The position numbers and the translations under genes were made by a program. The notes beneath the pieces were generated by a model. That model was not told the DNA's origin and made no database searches. It saw only the letters and a program-made list of their open reading frames with translations. A DNA stretch of 64,000 bases. Source: Margaritifera margaritifera (taxonomy: Eukaryota; Mollusca; Bivalvia; Unionida; Margaritiferidae). The DNA is taken from assembly GCA_029931535.1 (NCBI GenBank), contig JAQPZY010001344.1:1157501-1221500 (forward strand), in the 5' to 3' direction. Numbering within the stretch: position 1 is the first letter of the stretch; each line of letters begins with the position of its first letter. This document shows positions 1 through 10,165 of this stretch, in pieces.

Positions 1-339
1 CCCACATAATTAAGTTAAATATGCAAAATTATCATCTAAGTCCCTCAAGTGTGTCTTTTTTAATATTGTGCATTTTTTCCATGTTGTTTCGTCTTCATCA
101 GACCGCCTTCGTTGCATGGACAAGAATTTCTGCTCACTGTTATGTATAATGTTTACATATTTAGCTGTTGTCATACATATTGAACTTTGTGCTTGATTGT
201 AGGATGTAAACAAGTTGTTTACTTAGATTTCGAGGTAAGGGTTGCTTTTGTTTACAATTAGATTGGTTTTTCTACTAGAATTACTGATTTTTGTCATGTA
301 GGCATAAGATTTTCTAGAAAATTCTGTCAGGTGACCTGT

Positions 340-341
<2 letters not shown>
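1..341. other. AT-rich sequence, nothing recognised
   Basis: Complex AT-rich sequence with no convincing coding frame, RNA gene or repeat. Short open frames here are of chance length. Confidence 0.6.

Positions 342-418
<77 letters not shown>
342..418. repeat. (TA)n microsatellite
   Basis: Almost pure alternating TA with one 'aaat' interruption near 375. One of about 15 TA tracts in the window. Confidence 0.95.
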
Positions 419-421
<3 letters not shown>

Positions 422-589
422 AGTTTGGTAAGCAATATTTCATTCTTGTTCTAATGGTTATCCTATGAAGAATCATTTTAATAATCAGATGTTTGTGAAA
501 ATCAGACCAAATTTAGAGAGAAGAATTATTTATTTAAAATATTTATTGGAATTACTAAAGTGCTCATCTCGTTTTGGATTGATACATCA

Positions 590-898
590 CTTTGGGATTT
601 TTGTGAATTCATTCAAAGATATTCTGAATTATTTAATTCAGGCATATCAGGACATTCAAGATTACTGGTGCATCAGGACACTCAAGGCTACTGGAATTCA
701 TTCGGAACATTCTATATTTTGGACTTGTGATTAGGACACTTACTATTATTGGATTATTTGGATTTTAATTCAAAATATTGTAAGTGTCTTTTGAATTTTT
801 ACTTTAATTGTCTAGAAATAAATTGCTTGTTGATTTTACTTACATCGTTGGTTTCACCTTCTTTCTGTTACATATTTTTAAGACCTAAAGTCGTAACA
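590..898 (+). mobile_element. LTR 3' portion, family A (solo or fragment)
   Basis: The part from about 726 to 898 matches two other places in the window, 6206-6375 (opposite strand) and 38470-38622 (same strand). Shared landmarks in order are 'gtgattaggaca', 'caaaatattgtaagtgtc', 'gaaataaattgc' (a possible AATAAA polyadenylation signal), 'ctttctgtta' and a terminal 'gtcgtaaca'. The end 'GTAACA' is the complement of a 'TGTTAC' start, as expected for TG...CA long terminal repeats. A related LTR with both ends visible lies at 3255-4216. The 5' limit here is uncertain. No primer-binding site or gag/pol coding follows, so this is a solo LTR or a truncated copy. Confidence 0.55.
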
Positions 899-1383
899 CT
901 CACCACCTAGGGTGCACCTAAATTTCGGTCTTATATCTTTAAAGTTCGAAAGTCATGAACATGGCACATGTGGTACAGAAATGTAAAACAAACCGCCATC
1001 TCGATGCCTAAGCTTTCAGGGTCTAATTGATTCTTGGATTAAGGGGAACCCTATCATGGTACAAACATTACCTCAGTTAAAGTTCTATCAAATCAGTTCT
1101 TGGTCTAGAGGTTACAGTGCAATAGCTAGGAAAGGTGAACAAGATTGTTTCATCTCATATTAAAGCAATGCTCAGACGTATACATCATAGACGCGTGTGT
1201 TGGAAATTTTAGACATCCCCTGTTACATTGACTTTCCAATAAATATTACTCTAGCGACGTTTGCCTGAAACGTATTTCAGTTCACATTACCATGTGAAGC
1301 ACATTGGACTCATTTCTAAGTAATTCTTTTTTAATGGTATTGTTCAATTCAAGTTTTATATATATTCTTGACTCCACATCATA
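899..1383. other. no gene seen
   Basis: Complex sequence directly after the LTR-like end. I see no primer-binding site, gag-like frame or repeat. Confidence 0.5.
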
Positions 1384-1620
1384 GATTACACACATTATGC
1401 CAACACGTTGTGCTAGATTACACATATTATCCCAACACGTTATGTTAGATTACACACATTATGCCATCACGTTGTGCTGGAATTACACACATTATGCCAA
1501 CACATTGTGTTAGATTACACACATTATGCCAACACGTTGTGTTGGATTACAGACATTATGCCGACACGTTGTGCTAGATTACACACATTATGCCGACACG
1601 TTGTGTTAGATTACACACAA
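1384..1620. repeat. 32-bp minisatellite, about 7.4 copies
   Basis: The unit runs 'gattacacacattatgccaa' then 'cacgttgtgcta'. Starts at 1384, 1416, 1448, 1480/1481, 1513, 1545, 1577 and 1609 give a 32-bp period with one 1-bp insertion. Copies differ by scattered substitutions. Confidence 0.95.
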
Positions 1621-2009
1621 ATTGAAACAAACAAAAAATAGAGTAAATAAAACAACGCAGAACAGTAAACCCGTCCTAGCCATTACCCTGGTTTTAAGAC
1701 TCGAAAATGCAAAGAACCCAATCATTCCTTTAGTATTTAATATACCTTATTACAAAGAACACCCTGAAAAAGACGTTATATCTGGAGTAGCCTAATTAGC
1801 GAGGTTTTATTCTCAAATTCTATATAGAGGGAGATATTGCTGTTCGGACACTTTGTATTTCTATCCTAGACAGAAACAACTGTCTTTGATAATATAATAA
1901 AAGAAAACATTTGATAAGATCTCAGTTTCACTAACTTCGTTATTTTTTCCTCACAATTATTTTTTTCATTCTCGTTAGTTGTTTAAGTAGGCAATGCTAA
2001 TCAAAATAG
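1621..2009. other. no gene seen
   Basis: AT-rich complex sequence with no coding or repeat signal that I can support. Confidence 0.5.
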
Positions 2010-2086
2010 TCTTAATATTTGTAAAGCTCTTTAATGATTGTATTTTGTCTTAATATTTGTAAAGCTCTTTAATGATTGTATTTTGT
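2010..2086. repeat. 38-bp tandem duplication
   Basis: 'cttaatatttgtaaagctct' and what follows, through 'attttgtc', occurs twice head to tail at a 38-bp spacing and is virtually identical, so it is a recent duplication. Confidence 0.9.
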
Positions 2087-2213
2087 CCCCAAGGATAACT
2101 TGAGGGTTTCTTCAAATTTGAGATTCGCTAATAACCCTTTTCTTTCCAAAATATATTTGAAAAATCCTAGGTGTATATTGAAGTCTATGGAGTTATTTTT
2201 GTATATCCCGTTT

Positions 2214-2295
<82 letters not shown>

Positions 2296-2296
2296 T
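2214..2296. repeat. (CT)n microsatellite
   Basis: About 40 uninterrupted CT dinucleotides. Confidence 0.97.
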
Positions 2297-2856
2297 GTAT
2301 TATAATGAAGATAATTGAAGATATTGTAAAATCTCAGTAAAAAGGTTTAGCTGGCTTTGTGTTTTTTATTTAAAAACCTATTTTTTTTAGTTGAAATATG
2401 AATTTTTGTATAAGCTTTATTTTACCTTGAATATAAAAATATAAAAGCTTTAATATTTTTTTAACGTTATTCAAGAAATGAGAAAAAGTCATAGTTTCTG
2501 GGAATAACCCTTGAGATAGTGACGTGTCTGATTGAATGTCAGCATGTCTTAGGAAGACTTCCTGGGCAGAAATTAAGATGAAGGGTACATCAAAATTGGT
2601 TACGACCTGTTGACCTCTAGTCCCCTGCAGTAGCTAATAGTTCTGATAAATAAATAATTGGTTTGGAAAGAACCATACCGCCAGTGCCCGGTTCTCAAGG
2701 CTTGTTCCCAAGAATGAATGACTCCTTTCAATAGATTATCATCATACGAATTCCAGTCAATTATACCTACTGAGAAATAGAAAATGGATGAACAATAAAA
2801 TACTCCATGCAAGCGTATTTTTTTTTTTCATTTTGGGGCCTGATAAGGAAGTTATA
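2297..2856. other. no gene seen
   Basis: AT-rich complex sequence between two microsatellites. No feature recognised. Confidence 0.5.
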
Positions 2857-3212
2857 TATGTATGTATGTATGTAATGTATGTATGTATGTATGTATGTAT
2901 GTATGTATGTATGTATGTATGTATGTATGTATGTATGTATGTATGTATGTATGTATGTATGTATGTATGTATGTATGTATGTATGTATGTATGTATGTAT
3001 GTATGTAGATAGGTAGGTAGGAAGGATTATAGGTATGCATACATGCATGTATGGATGAATGGAGGGATGGATGGATGTGCGTACGTACGTACTTATGTAT
3101 GTATGTATGCAAGCACTGATATCGATCGGTGTATGTATGTATGTGCATGTACACGTATGTATGCATCCATCCATGCAGCAAGATATGTATATAAGTACGT
3201 ACGTACGTATGC
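2857..3212. repeat. (TATG)n tetranucleotide array, left part
   Basis: Pure TATG from about 2879 to 3004, then degenerate TATG/GATG/TACG derivatives to 3212. It ends at the tRNA-like head of a SINE. A matching TATG tract resumes after the SINE poly(A) at 4431. This suggests a single older tract split by the insertion. A motif 'aagcactgatatcgatcgg' inside it (3111-3129) has a diverged match on the other side at 4741. Confidence 0.95.
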
Positions 3213-3216
3213 AGGA

Positions 3217-3254
3217 GGCCCCGGGTGGCCGAGTGGTCTAAGGCTTTCGCCTTT
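3217..3254 (+). mobile_element. tRNA-derived SINE, 5' head (split by LTR)
   Basis: 'ccccgggtggccgagtggtc' followed by 'taaggc' reads like the 5' half of a tRNA-Leu/Ser-type gene. The pol III A box is 'tggccgagtgg' at 3226-3236. No B box follows here. The B-box half appears at 4256-4266, after the 962-bp LTR. The two halves together would make a SINE of roughly 210 bp plus poly(A). The few bases just before 3255 do not fit a tRNA well, so the exact junction is uncertain. Confidence 0.7.
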
Positions 3255-3643
3255 TGTTACGGAATTATGTATTATTTCGTTTTTAAATAATGGTATAGGT
3301 TTATGATCTCTGCATAATAGTCTAACAGCTGTCGTCTTGCAGAAAGTACATATACGGTATTTCAATGTGACTCAGTACATTGGACTTGGGAAATATTGTC
3401 GCTTGTAGCATTAGTATATCACATGATTTAGCGCGTGAGGATTGAACTTCTGACCTAGATTCTATGATTCCATTAAGAGTCAATACTTTGTTGACTGGTA
3501 ATAACGTCAGTGCAAAGGTACTTTAGCGATGTCACGCATAACCTAGTTTCTGATTGGTTCGGAGAGGGTTGTTTTCTAGAAGGATTATTAAGTCGCAATA
3601 CAGTTTAAATTGGTTTTCCTTATTCTGTTTTGCGCAGTCAGAA

Positions 3644-3653
3644 GCTATATAAT
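3644..3653 (+). promoter_or_regulatory. TATA-like box in the solo LTR
   Basis: 'gctatataata' lies mid-LTR, about 110 bp upstream of the internal TA tract, where an LTR U3/R promoter could sit. Assigned on sequence and position only. Confidence 0.3.
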
Positions 3654-3750
3654 AGGATGTATTGCTGTGTTAGGCATTCGTTCATAGTTCGTTCAGCCTG
3701 TAAGGTCATAAACGAGATTGGTTCATTTTGTGTGTGGATATTCTACTTCA

Positions 3751-3753
<3 letters not shown>

Positions 3754-3813
<60 letters not shown>
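3754..3813. repeat. (TA)n microsatellite inside the LTR
   Basis: About 30 TA units within the solo LTR. Confidence 0.95.
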
Positions 3814-3815
<2 letters not shown>

Positions 3816-4216
3816 CAGTACATTTAGGATTTAGCACTGTTTCTTAAACTTTAATAATTATACAGCTCCGTGGAATTATCGGAAACATTTCTAGAACTTG
3901 TGATATTCCATATTCACAAGGACTATTTGGAATTTATAACACTTGGATATAACTGATTCTTTTTAGTACATCAGTACAGTGAAGGTTTCATTCGGAACCT
4001 ACTTCATTCGGAATATTTGGATTAACTTCCGGATCAGTGAACTTTAGAACAATTTAGGACTTTTAAGGATATTCTATACTGTAAGTTATTTTTAATTCTT
4101 TCACTCTGATTGTTTGTTGCAATATTTTTATATTTTAGGAAATTAAATATTTGTATTTTAAATTTTGAAAGCTTGTTTGAGTCTTTTCATTTGTTACATT
4201 ACCCCTAGTCGTAACA

Positions 4217-4426
4217 CTGTACAGATCACTCACACATATCACCTCTCTCTGCGTGAGTTCGAGTCTCGGCTCGACCAACGTGGGTATGTGAGAAAGCTTG
4301 CCAGTAGCTTCCCATGGGTGGTTGGTTCTTCCCTGGGTCTTCCCGGATATTCCCTCCACCAAATATACTGGCCACCATGTATAGTCTATCATGTGCTGAA
4401 ATTTAAAAAAAAAAAAATAAAAAAAA
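4217..4426 (+). mobile_element. tRNA-derived SINE, 3' body and poly(A)
   Basis: Continues the SINE begun at 3217. 'agttcgagtct' at 4256-4266 is a good pol III B box. It is followed by a tRNA-unrelated body ('gccagtagcttcccat', 'ggttcttccctgggtcttcc', 'ctccaccaaatatactggcc') and an A-rich tail at 4405-4426. The body resembles 3' domains I recall from molluscan SINEs of the metaSINE type; this is from memory and was not checked. The tail abuts a (TATG)n tract. Confidence 0.75.
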
Positions 4427-4430
4427 CTTT

Positions 4431-4765
4431 GTATGTATGTATGTATGTATGTATGTATGTATGTATGTATGTATGTATGTATGTATGTATGTATGTATGT
4501 ATGTATGTATTTATGTATGTATGTATGTATGTATGTATGTATGTATGTATGTATGTATGTATGTATGTATGTATGTATGTATGTATGTATGTCCGTATGT
4601 ATGCATGTATGTATGTATGCACACATGCATCCATCCATTCATCCATAAATCAATGTATATATTTATGCATGTATGTATATATGTATGTATGCATCTATCT
4701 ATCTATCAAAGCATATTGTGACAATATTTACCAGTATGCAGGCACTTAGAATCGATCGATGTATA
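4431..4765. repeat. (TATG)n tetranucleotide array, right part
   Basis: Pure TATG from 4431 to about 4590, then degenerate copies (gcat/ccat/tcat/atct) to about 4710. It ends near 'ggcacttagaatcgatcgat' (4741-4760), which resembles 3111-3130 in the left array. Confidence 0.95.
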
Positions 4766-5639
4766 ACAAATTCTCCAGTTAGTGTTGCCATGGTAACAAA
4801 CTGTAAAACGAGCTCCAGCTTATTCGAAGTTTGTGCAATTTTTTGTTGTTGTTATTGTTTGGTATTAGAATTTAAAAAATATCATTCTGTACCATACGGA
4901 TTATATTCTTGGAATTGTGATGGTATGACGAGTCAAGTGATACTTTATTACCTGCATAACTGTAAATGGCTTCTGAACAGATGTAAAACATTTAAACTAC
5001 CATCGTCCAGATCCATTCAATGTACACAGACAGGTGTTAAATTGCCATTGCAATCACTGCGAACGTCGCAGATATTATCAAATCCGCTCTTAGTGTATTA
5101 ATATTAAAACGTGAATTAAACGATTCTCTTATACTTTATTGCCAAATAATATTCAAATCGCATAAAAAATGTGAATTATTTAGTTTCTTAGCAATACTTT
5201 AGTAAATTAAAATGTAACTGTATGGAATTGCAATTGTAAAAGATAACAGCTGTCATTTTTGATTTATATGAATCTGATACCCTTAACTGTGCAAATGACT
5301 GTCAGTAATTCAGATTAAACACACTTGTAGTAAGGTCAATTATAAGTTTAAAAAATCTCTATCATCTATGTTGATAATCTAGATTACTCCACGTACTACG
5401 GGCCCCACTATAAGTGTAGTAAATCATAATTAAAAGATAATTTATATTTTATCTACATAACAGTAGTTTTCAGATACCTTCCCCAAACTTTCGATTGTCT
5501 ACGTAACATTTTAGAATATTAGATACTTTCGACGTAAGCTTTAATGTTATGAGGAGTCATCTCAGTAACCAGTAACCTGCATGGAAGTACCTTAGACTTG
5601 AGTTTCTCGGTGACTGGCTACCACAGGTGGTTTCTACTT
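4766..5639. other. no gene seen
   Basis: AT-rich complex sequence. A 142-codon open frame enters from the TATG array at 4673-5101, but its first part is microsatellite-encoded and I recognise no domain in the rest. Confidence 0.45.
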
Positions 5640-5900
5640 ACTAGTGCTGACAAGGACTATATAAAGAAAAATTTTTTTAACACCTCTCCCCCACTCCAGA
5701 AAAGGATAATAAATGTGAAAACAATTGAAAACTTTGATGTAACCTCCAAAAAAATCTCGTAAATGCATGCATATGTTGTTACTAATAAGCTTGCCAAATT
5801 TCATTTGTCTACGTCTAATGGCGTTGGGGGGGGGGGGGTTTGGGGGGGGCAATCATGTTAAAGAGCTTCTCGAGACTGACGGACGGACAAGACCAAATCA
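5640..5900 (+). repeat. dispersed element ending in (GACG)n, with G tracts
   Basis: 'gccaaatttcatttgtctacgt' (about 5791-5812), G tracts at 5825-5848 and 'gactgacggacggac' near 5875. A second region at 32640-32955 shows the same order of landmarks ('aagccaaattttt', 'tgtctacgt', 'ggacggacggacgg'), so it is a dispersed repeat. The GACGGAC ending is familiar from molluscan genomic repeats. Limits are approximate. Confidence 0.45.
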
Positions 5901-6205
5901 AGATATCCCCGCTGCAATACACATAAATAGCCTATTTGCAAGCATTAACAACCATAAAATAACTCATGATACATAAGCAATAACATAGTTAGATAGATAC
6001 GAAGAAAAAAATAAGAAAGAAATAATTGTGAAATGAATATAAAAAAGTAATTTCGTATATGCTCAAGTTGGAACTTAAAAAGACATTTGACGACTTATCC
6101 ACATTTCCACCAAATTCAGTTTAGAAATAAATAATAAACAGCAAAAAAATTCATTTAAAATACGTCCACAAATAAAAACCTTAATTTTGATTTTTACTTA
6201 ATTCC
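5901..6205. other. no gene seen
   Basis: A-rich complex sequence. Nothing recognised. Confidence 0.5.
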
Positions 6206-6375
6206 GGATGTTACGACTCTAGGTCTTAAAAATATATAACAGAAAGAACGTGAAACCAACAATGTAAGTACTATCAACAAGCAGTTTATTTCCCTACAAT
6301 ACAAAGTGAAAATCAAGAGATACTTACAATATTTTGAATCAAATTACAAATAATTCTAAATGTCCTAATCACGAA
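6206..6375 (-). mobile_element. LTR 3' portion, family A (minus strand)
   Basis: On the minus strand this reads 'gtgattaggacattta', 'caaaatattgtaagtatc', 'gaaataaactgcttgttgat', 'ttctttctgttat', 'aagacctagagtcgtaaca'. It is the closest of the copies to 726-898. The LTR should extend toward higher coordinates, perhaps to about 7.1 kb, but no matching 5' terminus 'TGTTAC' (which would read GTAACA on the plus strand) is evident. Confidence 0.6.
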
Positions 6376-7250
6376 CTTGATAGATCATGAAAACCAATCG
6401 GGCTGGTTTACTACAGAATTATTAATAGACTGGTTAACTCTAGAATTAATAGTAGAAAATCAAAATTGCGGTTACTTTTCACGCTTTTCCATATGATTGC
6501 CTTTTGACAGTGGAAATGAATCGATAACTGGTTTGCAAGTTTTTAATTTTTTTAAAAGCAACTAATGTCCGTAAGCTTTTATATTTCTCTGATACCGTTA
6601 GACGCCTATTTTGGATCCCCAGGTTCATGGTGTAAAACTGCAGGTGCAAGGGTTACCTAATGTCTAATCATCAACAATAGGAGTTCAATAACATTATTAT
6701 CAAAGAATTGTCACCCTGGGCAGTCAATTAAACGTGACAATCCACAGACTTTGAGCAGATTTTACGCGTCGTAGATGTTATCTCACATGCAGTAAAGGGA
6801 AACAATGAAATCTATAAGATCAAAATTTGGCGGTGAGTACCAGCTTTGAAGTTCTTTACCTTCCCTGATGGCGTCGAAACAGGGGATATACACTTTATGA
6901 TGACAGTTGTTCAATCGGAAAACCTCGTGTCTTTTGCACCAAAATCCACCTCAGAAATACTTAAATGGAATGATACAGCGAACAAAAACGGGGAAACAGC
7001 CAGAAAATAGACAGAGAACTCAGTCACACGCTTAAGTACGCTAGGCAAAATAGAACCATGGCAGTAAGATTACGATACCTTTATGGAATTATTTGCACAA
7101 GTTCAGTAAAAGAAAGTTCTCCAGTAGGTTAATACTTTCAAAAAAGAGACTTGGTAATGTTTCGGCCACAAATAAATAATCTCAGTCGATAAGTCGCCGT
7201 AATGAACGGTATGATGTTGCGTGACGTACACATGACGTCATTTCGTGAAC

Positions 7251-7253
<3 letters not shown>
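6376..7253. other. no gene seen; possibly 5' part of the minus-strand LTR
   Basis: Complex sequence upstream (in minus-strand terms) of the LTR end at 6206. 'aaatataaaagc' on the minus strand near 6580 could be an LTR TATA box. No coding region recognised. Confidence 0.35.

Positions 7254-7342
<89 letters not shown>
7254..7342. repeat. (TA)n microsatellite
   Basis: About 44 TA units. Immediately followed by 'caatggcggctactg'. Confidence 0.97.
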
Positions 7343-7347
<5 letters not shown>

Positions 7348-7766
7348 GCGGCTACTGTAGTATTTTCGAAGTGTTTTTCCGATCATTGGCGGAAAGGCCC
7401 GAGCGTTGATATATCTTAATCGCAGTCATTAAAAAGAATGTCAACCTTTTATGACTCAAGTAATAACTACACTACATTTTTAAATCAGATATCAAAATCA
7501 ACTGCAAGTAACGATTACGCTTAAAGTTCTATTACTTTGTGTGATGCGTGGAAATAAGCACTGTTGTCTAGGATGACCTTCAAACGTTATAGTCTGTTTC
7601 CTACTCCTACATTGCTTATGTAATTTAGTTATCTTCTTTTGAAAGTACAGAAAATTATGAGCCGACTCGGTTTTTAATTTATTCTATAATTTTTCCATCA
7701 GTATTGTTTAATGTCTTGTAAAAAATGGTGATATATACTTCAACAGTTAACAAATGACCACTTTAG
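7343..7766. other. no gene seen
   Basis: Starts with 'caatggcggctac', which resembles a YY1-type ATGGCG promoter motif, but no first exon or splice donor is evident. Confidence 0.4.
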
Positions 7767-7870
7767 AGGAGCTATCACACAGGTGTTACTCGGTAGATTT
7801 TGGAGGAGCTATCACACAGGTGTTACTCAGTAGATTTTGGAGGAGCTATCACACACGTGTTACTCAGAAG
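7767..7870. repeat. 37-bp minisatellite, about 3 copies
   Basis: 'aggagctatcacacaggtgt' starts at 7767, 7804 and 7841. Near-identical copies. Confidence 0.93.
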
Positions 7871-8042
7871 ATTTAACAGCCAAGGACAATGTGTCATTAG
7901 TTTCCTCCTGAGGTAAACTTGTTAGAATGTGCATGGGATTGTCCTGTTGGCCATAGCAATTGCATCAATTCACCCACAAAAGCACATGGTTAATATCATA
8001 AGAGTGGGTGATCCTTGCCATTGGTTGTTCATTCCGTATCGA

Positions 8043-8120
8043 CATCAGGCATTGTTAACTGGGTATATAAACTAATGATAGCATCAAGCTGTGTTAACTG
8101 CGTATATAAACTAATGATAG
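8043..8120. repeat. 39-bp tandem duplication
   Basis: 'catcaggcattgttaactgg' at 8043 and 'catcaagctgtgttaactgc' at 8082, each continuing 'gtatataaactaatgatag'. Confidence 0.92.
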
Positions 8121-8359
8121 CAAAGAACAACATTTGTAAACTTTAAGTTTGAAAACTGTAATATTCACATGCCCAAGTAAGTACTTTATTTGAACTCAGA
8201 AATGTTTGATTTGTCCTGAACTTCTTAATATTATGGGCAGTCAATATGCATCACAAAAACCATATTTCTTTTTCATCGTATCTTTGTAATTGGTTGCCGC
8301 TTTATTACTCTTATCTGCTTTGCCTTTATTCAGTTTGTTGAATTTGTCTAGGACCTAGA

Positions 8360-8543
8360 CAGGGGTCTCCAAACTAAGGCCCGCGGGCCGGATCCGGCCC
8401 GCGGCTTCGATTTGTCTGGCCCGCAAAGTGTTGAGTTTTTTAAGACGATTTTGCATATATTTAAAATTTTAACAACAGCTTCGGCCCGCAAACCCCCTAC
8501 AAAAATCTAACATGGCCCTCGTCTTATAAAGTTTGGAGACCCC
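8360..8543. mobile_element. hAT-type MITE, about 184 bp
   Basis: Terminal inverted repeats: left 'AGGGGTCTCCAAACT' (8361-8375), right 'AGTTTGGAGACCCC' (8530-8543), preceded on the left by C to give the CAGGGG start usual for hAT elements. The GC-rich interior contains 'ggcccgcgggccggatcc' and several 'ggcccgc' repeats, a composition I associate with non-autonomous hAT elements. It has no coding capacity. I could not find a clear 8-bp target duplication. Confidence 0.7.
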
Positions 8544-9005
8544 AAAAGAACCCTGCCTTAATGGTTTGGAGATTAATCAGAAGATGGTAGCCCGTTTACG
8601 TCAGAGGTCAGCCTTACGGATACACCATTTAAAAAGCTTTCTAATTCTTAAGCAGGGCATGTAAAACACACAAAGCTGTTAATATTAATAACTATGCCAT
8701 GGATATATTCATTGTCGAGTACTTGTGTATACGAATTATTTAAATAAACGCCTTCTATGATACCAGTTTCACTGAACACATTGTCTTACTTCCTTAGAAG
8801 TTGTCTTGCACTTGGAGAAAGGATATTGTGTATTTTTCTGAGGTGATAAATTGTAAAGTTCTTATTTCAGATATATTTTTGTCTTACTATCTACTTCCTC
8901 TTTCAGTGTGTTTCAGGTGACCGTTGTCTTTTTATAAAGGAAACATCACGTGCCCAATAATATATAGAGGTAAATTTCATACATTAATGTTGATTCAAAA
9001 GCATA
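8544..9005. other. no gene seen
   Basis: Complex AT-rich sequence after the MITE. Nothing recognised. Confidence 0.5.
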
Positions 9006-9066
9006 TCCCCAACCCCCAGCCACCAACCCCCAACCCCAACCCCCAACCCCCCAACCCCCAACCCAG
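9006..9066. repeat. C-rich (CCCCAA/CCCCCAA) tract
   Basis: Irregular repeats of 'caaccccc' with runs of 4-6 C. The minus strand has at least four G runs, so it could form a G-quadruplex. Too short and irregular to be telomeric. Confidence 0.85.
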
Positions 9067-9258
9067 ATACTGGAAGAGCAGTAAAGTAAAAAGGGCCATA
9101 TTTAGTAGTCAAAACTTTCAATTTTGAAATATGACGCTTAAAGAGTCTTAGAGTTCATTGTTACGAAGTAATTTAGAGGGTAGTAAACATCACGTTTACC
9201 CTAACATATAGAGTAATAACAAGAAAAAAATAATTGGCATGCTGAATTCATGCCCCTC

Positions 9259-9289
9259 TACCCCCCCCCCCCCACACACACACACACAC
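9259..9289. repeat. poly(C) followed by (CA)n
   Basis: About 14 C followed by about 8 CA units. Confidence 0.95.
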
Positions 9290-9372
9290 TGAAGACAACT
9301 ACGTACCACATTAAAAATTTTAGCAACTGAACAATGAATTCTGCTAGTATATGTGTTGTAAGAAATCAGTTT

Positions 9373-10165
9373 TAGTAATGTCGACTCCATAGCTAAAGGT
9401 AGACGTCAAGCTAGAAATGTCGATTCCATAGCTAAAGGTTGACGTCAAGCTAGAAATGTCGACTCCATAGCTAAAGGTAGACGTCAAGCTAGAAATGTCG
9501 ACTCCATAGCTAAAGGTAGACGTCAAGCTAGAAATGTCGACTCCATAGCTAAAGGTAGACGTCAAGCTAGTAATGTCGACTCCATAGCTAAAGGTAGACG
9601 TCAAGCTAGAAATGTCGACTCCATAGCTAAAGTTAGACGTCAAGCTAGTAATGTCGACTCCATAGCTAAAGGTAGACGTCAAGCTAGAAATGTCGACTCC
9701 ATAGCTAAAGGTAGACGTCAAGCTAGAAATGTCGACTCCATAGCTAAAGGTAGACGTCAAGCTAGAAATGTCGACTCCATAGCTAAAGGTAGACGTCAAG
9801 CTAGAAATGTCGACTCCATAGCTAAAGGTAGACGTCAAGCTAGAAATGTCGACTCCATAGCTAAAGGTAGACGTCAAGCTAGTAATTTCGACTCCATAGC
9901 TAAAGGTAGACGTCAAGCTAGAAATGTCGACTCCATAGCTAAAGGTAGACGTCAAACTAGAAATGTCGACTCCATAGCTAAAGGTAGACGTCAAGCTAGA
10001 AATGTCGACTCCATAGCTAAAGGTAGACGTCAAGCTAGAAATGTCGACTCCATAGCTAAAGGTAGACGTCAAGCTAGTAATGTCGACCCCATAGCTAAAG
10101 GTAGACGTCAAGCTAGAAATGTCGACTCCATAGCTAAAAGTAGACGTCAAGCTAGAAATGCTCAC
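9373..10165. repeat. 39-bp minisatellite, about 20 copies
   Basis: The unit is 'gtcgactccatagctaaagg' then 'tagacgtcaagctagaaat'. The period is exactly 39 bp with no indel seen over about 790 bp. Because 39 is divisible by 3 the minus strand stays open for 273 codons (9344-10165) and would encode a 13-residue repeat of the form ISSLTSTFSYGVD. Changes between copies include amino-acid changes (S/T, T/N, V/I, D/E) as well as silent ones, with no sign of protein-level constraint. There is no upstream promoter, signal peptide or unique domain. I read it as a non-coding satellite, but transcription is not excluded. Confidence 0.93.

Larger units (their letters stand above)
3255..4216 (+). mobile_element. 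solo LTR, about 962 bp, inserted in a SINE
   Basis: Begins 'TGTTACGGAATT' and ends 'CTAGTCGTAACA', giving TG...CA termini with complementary 6-bp ends (TGTTAC/GTAACA), as in Ty3/gypsy-type and other LTR retrotransposons. Inside are a TATA-like 'gctatataata' at 3644, a (TA)n tract at 3754-3813, a possible ATTAAA signal near 4142, and a 3' part built like the family A LTR fragments (paired 'cattcgga', 'gtaagt', terminal 'tcgtaaca'). No internal coding region or second LTR is present. It splits a tRNA-derived SINE. A perfect 4-6 bp target-site duplication is not visible ('ccttt' against 'ctgta'), so decay or a slightly different boundary is possible. Confidence 0.7.

Noticed and set aside
3217..3254. 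tRNA gene
   Set aside because: Only the 5' half with an A box is present. The B-box half is almost 1 kb away after an LTR and is followed by a SINE body and poly(A).
2767..4749. Proteins rich in YVCMYVCM or YIHTYIHT
   Set aside because: Pure translations of the TATG microsatellite.
9006..9066. Interstitial telomeric repeat
   Set aside because: Irregular C4-6 A2 units. The usual metazoan telomere is TTAGGG, and no such array is present.
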